A stretch of 64,000 nucleotides of DNA from Phialophora verrucosa (lineage: Eukaryota > Ascomycota > Eurotiomycetes > Chaetothyriales > Herpotrichiellaceae), in contig MSED01000013.1 of assembly GCA_002099365.1 (NCBI GenBank), positions 1,612,001 to 1,676,000 on the forward strand. The letters are read 5' to 3'. The notes beneath the pieces are model-generated. The model was not told the origin of the DNA, did not search any database, and saw only the letters and a list, made by a program, of their open reading frames with translations. Position numbers and translations under genes: made by a program. The stretch's first letter is position 1; each line of letters starts with the position of its first letter. Positions 58,026 to 64,000 of this stretch are shown here, in pieces.

Positions 58026-61000
58026 TCACGACTCGTGCTTTCCACCCAAGCCGCTGAAATCTCTTCGCGCAAAGAAGCTTCGTCGTCCATCTCGCTTCGA
58101 GTCTGGCGAGTCGCGTCCACTGGTGGCTGGCCGCAGATTGTCGGTGGCGACTCCATTGCTGGCTGCGAAGCTGCTGCGTATGGTCACCGTCCCGGAACCG
58201 GCTTTGATAGATTGCTCAGAACCGCTGCCTTGATCGGAGACGAAGAACATGGCCTCGCCCAGGTCTTTGGACCGTAACATATCGTGATCTTTGACTTGCA
58301 ACACAAACTGCGTGTCCGCCGAGCAGGCCACTTTGAAGTTCTCTTGATTCTCATCGTATTCGATGGTTCCTGAAGCCGATCTAATGGCCTTCGTCTTGTG
58401 CACTTCTTTAGACCCTTTGGGTCCCACAATCTTCAAGACGACCTGGACATCGGCCTTGGGAGGGTAACCAGTAGCAGAGACAATGATGAAACTTGCCGTG
58501 CCGGTCTCTCCTCCTTTGGTAGTCGTTATAGTCGAATGGTTGCTTTTGGTACGCATGTGCATCATCGGCGAAGGCGTAGCCGGAGTTGCTGGTGTGCTAG
58601 CTCCATCCACGACAGGGCTCAAGCTGTCTTTGGCTGGGGAGGTCATCGTCGGGGTCACTACTCGTTCTGCAGAGTCCGCTGTGCCGTTTGTGCCGTTGAC
58701 ACTGGATTGTGTTTCCTCTCTGCTGCTTTTGCCACGAGAAAAGCCATGTTTGATGAAAGACGCACCCTTCACCACTCCTCCACCAACTTTGCCGATACCC
58801 TTCACCGGAGCACCTACCACTTTGCCTGCTGGTGCGAACGTACCAGAGAAGGTAGACGTTCCTTGCCTTGTACGAACAACGTAGTCGGGCTTGAACAACA
58901 TTCTAAGTCGAAGAACGCCCGACTTTCCGTCCAAGGTATACGAAAGCTCTTGGGGCTGGAATGGCTCCAGGACCTGCAGATTAAGCACGGCGGCGCCCAG
59001 GTGGTCGGCTTTATCACCAAAGTCCCAATCATAGACGTCGACTCTGAAGTCAGCTGCTGTCCGGGATGGGACTTGTACCTCGAAGAATTCGTTCCAGGCG
59101 GGGTGAAGCGTCTTCTTCTGCGTCTTCGTCTTGTAAACCTCCTTGCCGTTAAGCTTGAATCTGCAATATGGGTCACTATAACCGTTGCGATCCGCTGACG
59201 GAAGATCTGCCGCATCCATCACGTCAACCCTCAAGGTGCCCATGTTGTTGATACTTTCGCTAGGGTCAAGCTGCATCTTGACGGGAAGATATTTGAGATT
59301 GACCGTGACTTTGTTGATTGCGCCGTTGTTACTCCTCAGTGTGAGCTCTGTAGGCTTGTACAAGCATTGCTGCAAGGTGGGAAGCGTAGGACCGGTTAAC
59401 TTGGCGACGATATCGTCCTCGTCTCCCTTTCCTGTTTTGTCGACCTTCTCAGTCAAGCGCAGAGTGATCCGCGACATTTCGATTTCTCGAACCATGGCGT
59501 CCCCAGTCTCACCGAAATGATGATCTTTCTGCCTGATCTTGGAAGAGGTATAACTTGGGAAGGCGTGATCGTCCATCAACACTTCGAGCTGCACATCGGT
59601 GTGCGCGAAATGGCCTTCGATAATGTTGAACACAATGAGGCCCGATTCTGCTCGAGATTAGTGGGAAACACATCCGAAATTTCACCAGACTTACCGTATT
59701 TGTGCAGATCTTCCGGCGTGATTTTGACCTTGGGAGCCTGCTTCATGCCCGACGCAATAGAGTCTTTGAGGGACGGTGTTCCATTTGCTAAGCCGCTAAG
59801 CCTGCCAGCCTTATCTAGACTTTTCCGCAAATCCGTGCTTTGTCTGGCGACATCTGTCGATGGCCTCGCATCAACCGACGACTTCTTGCTGTGACCGGGC
59901 GTGGGTGTGGCGGTTCCACCTGTGGCTTCAAGCGCAGCTTGGGCCTTTCGCTCTTCTTCCTCTTCTTCTGGGTCCATCACATTCAAGGTCGGAAAGAAAG
60001 ACACGGTGTATTGGATGGTGCCCTTTGCTTCACCAGCACCACCCATCCGCAGCCCCTCCGATAATTGGGTTTTCGTATCGTGGACTTCATATCCGCCCTC
60101 ATCGGCTTCTTTCATGTAGTCGGACGCTGCAATTTGGACCAGTCCTAAGGAGCGATCTTTCCCGAGCTTCTCCTCGTCCATCACCTCGAGTATCAGCCGC
60201 TCAGTCGGCGTATGTATCGGGATATAGATGACCTCATCCCAAGTAGGATTGAGCTCATTTTTGTAGGTGACAGTCCGACCCTTTGGGATGCTTGACAATA
60301 AGACTCTGGCGTACGGATCTGACTTGCCCATCGTCTCGTAGTTTCGCAGATTTTTCGCACTCTGTACATGAATGCGCATCACACCGACCGGCGTGATATA
60401 ACCACCAGAGCCAGTGACGCCTTTCAAGGCAACAGGTTTCCAGTCCAGCCCCAGCTTGACCTTAGACCCAGTCGACGTCCCGTGCAAATTGTACCACTCT
60501 TGCCCGCTATCAACGAGTTTGAGCATATCATCCAACTTGATCTGGTAAGTGCCCAATATAGGGTCTGCTGCAAGGTCACGGCTGTCCTTGATCACCAGAC
60601 CAATCCTTGCCTTCTTGCGATCCGTGACTAACACTGACTTGGTATTGTCCGAGAAGACCGGGTTGTTCGTGTGCTTGGGTGTGTTGGTCTTATGGATCTC
60701 CTTGCCGTTGAGAAGCAGCACAGCATAAGGATCGAACGCACCGACCAGACTTTTGCTGCCATCTAGATCCTTAGCTTGTTCAATCGTGATTCTTGCAATA
60801 CCAGTGTTCGATTCTGGTGGCGGCAAGATCTCTCCAGTGTCGAGTTTCTCCGGCTCCAGGACGGGGAAGAACCGAATGTCGCAGTTGAGAACTCCTCGGT
60901 GTTTTCCGTTTGCGAGGACATCGATGGACAGATTTTCGTGCTCTGCCACACTTTCCAGCCGGTCTAAGGCGAATGTAGCCGTGCCGAGGTGTTTGTCTTT

Positions 61001-62744
61001 GCGGACGTCGTTATAATCATAGACCTGCAACGTAAGGGAATCTGTAAAATTGGTGATGATGATGTACAAGGTCTCGTTCCAGCGGGGATTGTGGTCTTCA
61101 TGGATTGTCTTGGTCCGTGCAAGCTCCTTGGAATTGTTGAGAGACGCGACAACGTACGGATCCGGCGTGCCTGAGAACTTGTCGGGGTTCTTTAATCCAT
61201 GCGCATTGTAAATCGAAATGGCCACAACACCAATCGCTAAGTCGATCGGATTGCCCGATAACAGTTTGGCCACTTCAATGGGGAAGACGTTGGGTTCGTA
61301 CATGATTGGTGCAAGGTTTCCGTGTATCTGTTCTTTAATAAAGTTCTCCAGTCCAGGGATGAAATTGATGTCGAAGCCAAATGTCTCCCCACCCAGAGGC
61401 TTGCAGACGTAGTCGATCGTCGGTCGGCCGAGGAAGCAGATGTCGACGCGCTCGATATGAGGGTAGGCAATCTGCAGCTTCATTTTGACTCGCATTAATC
61501 CGGAGAACTCGAAATCCTCAACAATGACCTTCATTGACTTGCTGACGAGCCCTTTGCCGATGCGAATTTCAAGAACCACTTTTGGATTGATCTTGGTTTT
61601 GAGCTGGCGAGCCGTCATATCCATGGTGTCCGTTGGGGTGAAGCTAAACTTCCAGTCCATCATCACAATGTCGTCTTCCGCTCTAGGGTAGGTCTTGACG
61701 TGTTCGATGCGAGGCGGCTTAGTGCCCAGAACGAAAGCCTCGAGTCTCATGCTGTCCAGGAAGGCTGGAGTGGAAGTGCTGAGGACTTGATCCACCGACA
61801 TGATAATACCCTTTGCCAGCTGTGGTGCGTAGATTGGCCAGAATTTGACGAGGAAGCTGTTCATCCACTCGAGACTCTCCGTGTCGGTCTCCAGGCGAGC
61901 TTTGGCCATTTCCCGCGTGATGTCGTCTCTGAAGTTTCGCCTCACACGTCTGATTGAGGTCCTGTAGTATGTCCCGCACGTAGCCATGATGAGGAGAACC
62001 CATGCGAGACCTCCCCCGAGAGTAGCAATCAGCCATGATGCGATGCAGGCAAAGACGATGACAGCCGTGTTATGATACCAATCTGGAAGCCTCAGTGACA
62101 CGGCCATGTATTCGTGAAGCATGTATACGCACCACCGAAGAATTTCTCATCCAGCTTGCCCTCGAGGGCAGTCTGGTGGTCTAATAAGTTACGCTCGTCC
62201 ATATCTTCTTCCGTCTCACCAGAGCCGAAGCGCGGAGCCCACCCGACCTTGTGCCACTGCTCTTCTTCCTCCGGGGGGACTCCATTGGCCGCGCCAGGCT
62301 CCGGTGTAGGGGCGTTTGCTTTCGCGGCAACAGCTGCGGGCTCGGGCGGAGGTAGATCGTACTGGTCAGGCTTTCCGTCGTCCTGTCGCAGGGTCTCGGT
62401 CAGCGGTGGAGATATGAGCAGGAGTTAAAATAATAGTATTACTCACAATGTCAGTAGCTATGCCGACACCTTTTGGTGGACGACCGGTAGCATTCTGCCG
62501 CTATGGCGCTGTCAGTGGTGTATGGTTTAACCGCTATTTCTCCAAATCTCACCGATCTGGCTTGCGCGGCCTTTTCTTGAGGCGAGGCATCGGGATCAAA
62601 CTGCAGGGCAGCGGACCCAGCCTTCTTGCTCTCGTCTAAAATCACTCGTGCCGCATCGTCGCCGGTCACGGAGCTGTCGGGGTTCTGGGCAGCCTCGACG
62701 GCGCCTTGAGACTTGAGTTCGTTCTTCTCCCTCTCAGAGCTCAT
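58026..62744 (-). CDS. tricalbin-like ER-plasma membrane tether (SMP domain plus multiple C2 domains)
   Basis: Five exons (62744-62553, 62494-62447, 62394-62133, 62082-59695, 59647-58026) give 1503 aa. A charged N-terminal region is followed by a membrane hairpin (WYHNTAVIVFACIASWLIATL, then GLAWVLLIMATCGTYY). The SMP lipid-transfer domain comes next (LEWMNSFLVKFWPIYAP, FGFDINFIPGLENFI). At least four C2 domains follow, with NPDKFSGTPDPYVV, FDPYAVLLLNGKE, MGKSDPYARVLLS and NGYSDPYCRFKLNGKE, plus a degenerate one near 59.6 kb. The tail is Ser/Thr-rich. Yeast Tcb1-3 tether cortical ER to the plasma membrane and move lipids under Ca2+ control; the same role is likely here. Confidence 0.92.
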
Positions 62745-63868
62745 AGTGATTGGGTGTGGAGACGGTCAACCGACCCTGGTCCGAGCTGGTTTAACGTGTA
62801 CTGCGCATGTGGAAGAAGGGAAAACCGAATAAAAAAGGAGGAAGAATACGGCCGGGGACGAACGAGCTGTCAGTCACTTGTGCGACTCCTGCTCTTTTAC
62901 AGCCACACGAGGTGAAATAGATTGGACGCGAAGAGATGAGCTCCGTGAGGAGAGTTGCTGCGGTCGATGGCTTCTTGTTTGGCTGGCGACTGGTGACGAG
63001 AGATGACAGATGCGGAGAGCTCCAGGTCAGTTGCAGGGGTTTCAGCTTGTTAGGCGCTGCTTAGCCTGGGACACGGCTCATTAGGCTCGCTGGAGCCCAT
63101 CAACTAGCGCCGCAACCAGCCCCCCTCGCACCTCGAGTTCTTGGAACACGCCGGCTTCGCCTGCCACGCCCGCCCAGCAGCCGAAGTGACAGGCATCAAG
63201 CAAGCTGATGTTGAAAGTTTGCGCCGACAATGCGTCGCTTTCATTCGCTGAATCTCACGATCGATCTTCCCCTCCCGCTACCGAGGACACTACGAGTACG
63301 CCATTCGGCAAGAGATAATGCACGCCGTCTTGGTTGCTCAATTTGTTACTTGTAAGGCCCATCCACTGTGAAGCCGGTTTTCCTTCTGCTACTCGGATGC
63401 GTACGCGTACACGGTCGCTGATGCCACGTGAAACAAAATTCTTCGTTTCCGCTTGAGGGCAGCTGGGCCTCACCGCAGAGGGGATGTCAAGGCTCGGGGA
63501 TCTCGTTATGTGCCAGACACTTGATAGATGTTCGTCCGCTCCACCTTCGGAGAGCTTCCCAATGTTCCCTCTACTCGTAGCGGATCAGGATCGCCGCTTA
63601 AACCACTTCAACTCATCCATCCCGCCCCCACCGCTCGGAAAAAATGCTTGTGTGACCCATAAGGTAAGTGTCGCTACAGCTCGAGGAACGCTCCCAACCA
63701 ACCGGCTACACCAGGGATATTGGTTCCACCTGACATTGCAATGTGCATTCGTTCAGGCCTATCGGAATGTATCTCGAGTGCTGACAGATCAAGCGTTGGC
63801 AGCCGCGATGAGATTTATGCAAAGCACCGACGTGCAGGCACTCAACTCATCATGAGATTTGTCCGTCC
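62745..63868. other. intergenic, nothing recognised
   Basis: Promoter side of the tricalbin gene. Frames at 63255-63473 (-) and 63484-63855 (+) show no motif. Confidence 0.5.
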
Positions 63869-64000
63869 CTACTTGATGCCAGTCTGCATTTTCCGCAGGA
63901 CTTTTTCGACAATCGCGGGCTTTTCTCTGCAGTTCGGACAATACCAGTCTTCATCCTCATCGGGCACTTTCTTCATGTTCAAGCATCCCGTATGGAACCA
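63869..64000 (-). CDS. PHD-finger protein, C-terminal part only (runs off the window)
   Basis: The right edge translates on the minus strand as WFHTGCLNMKKVPDEDEDWY followed by CPNCREKPAI and ends KMQTGIK with a TAG at 63869-63871. The WFH-x2-C spacing and the terminal CPNC are the second half of a PHD finger, here at the very C-terminus of the protein. The rest lies beyond position 64000, so the protein family cannot be named. Confidence 0.7.
   Translation of the reverse strand, partial: WFHTGCLNMKKVPDEDEDWYCPNCREKPAIVEKVLRKMQTGIK

Overview
The window is nuclear DNA of a filamentous ascomycete (Pezizomycotina). It has short GT-AG introns of about 50-110 nt, Zn2Cys6, NACHT/NLR and SNF2-RING families, and fungal housekeeping genes (RPC34, STI1, UGP, tricalbin, Kha1-type antiporter). 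A Eurotiomycete such as a Chaetothyriales black yeast is plausible, but that is inference. All exon models were spliced by hand. Every model quoted with an exact length closes in frame, but individual splice sites may be off by a few bases.

Region 1 (1-24.8 kb) is the most interesting part: a compact accessory cluster that looks catabolic. In order it holds an HSL-type alpha/beta hydrolase (-), an SDR (+), an acyl-CoA dehydrogenase (-), a Zn2Cys6 regulator (-), an AtuA-like/DUF1446 protein (+), a Baeyer-Villiger-type flavin monooxygenase (+), a cyclase-family (PF04199) hydrolase (-), an ACAD10/11-type APH-like kinase (+), two sugar-porter MFS transporters (-, -) and a cytochrome P450 (+). The order P450 hydroxylation, SDR oxidation, BVMO ring or chain oxygenation, lactone/ester hydrolysis, hydroxyacyl-CoA kinase plus ACAD, then beta-oxidation fits breakdown of a cyclic or terpenoid-like compound; the substrate is not visible from sequence. 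Every promoter region in the cluster carries direct repeats of CGG spaced by exactly 5 bp. Four are triple repeats (CGG-N5-CGG-N5-CGG), at 1666, 8583, 19329 and 22188. This is the footprint expected of one pathway-specific Zn2Cys6 regulator, most simply the one encoded at 4920-7952.

Region 2 (24.8-38.6 kb) looks like decaying accessory DNA. It has a RAD5/RAD16-like SNF2-RING helicase gene with an in-frame amber codon, and an NLR (DUF7708-NACHT-C2H2) gene with three independent lesions. These are followed by about 6 kb without a convincing gene, which contains a cluster of short inverted repeats resembling remnants of small TIR elements.

Region 3 (38.6-64 kb) is conserved core genome: a PHD-finger protein, a small secreted NTF2-like protein, a Kha1-like K+/H+ antiporter, STI1/Hop, RPC34, a GFA/CENP-V family protein, the molybdopterin synthase small subunit, UTP-glucose-1-phosphate uridylyltransferase, a tricalbin, and the 3' end of another PHD protein at the right edge.
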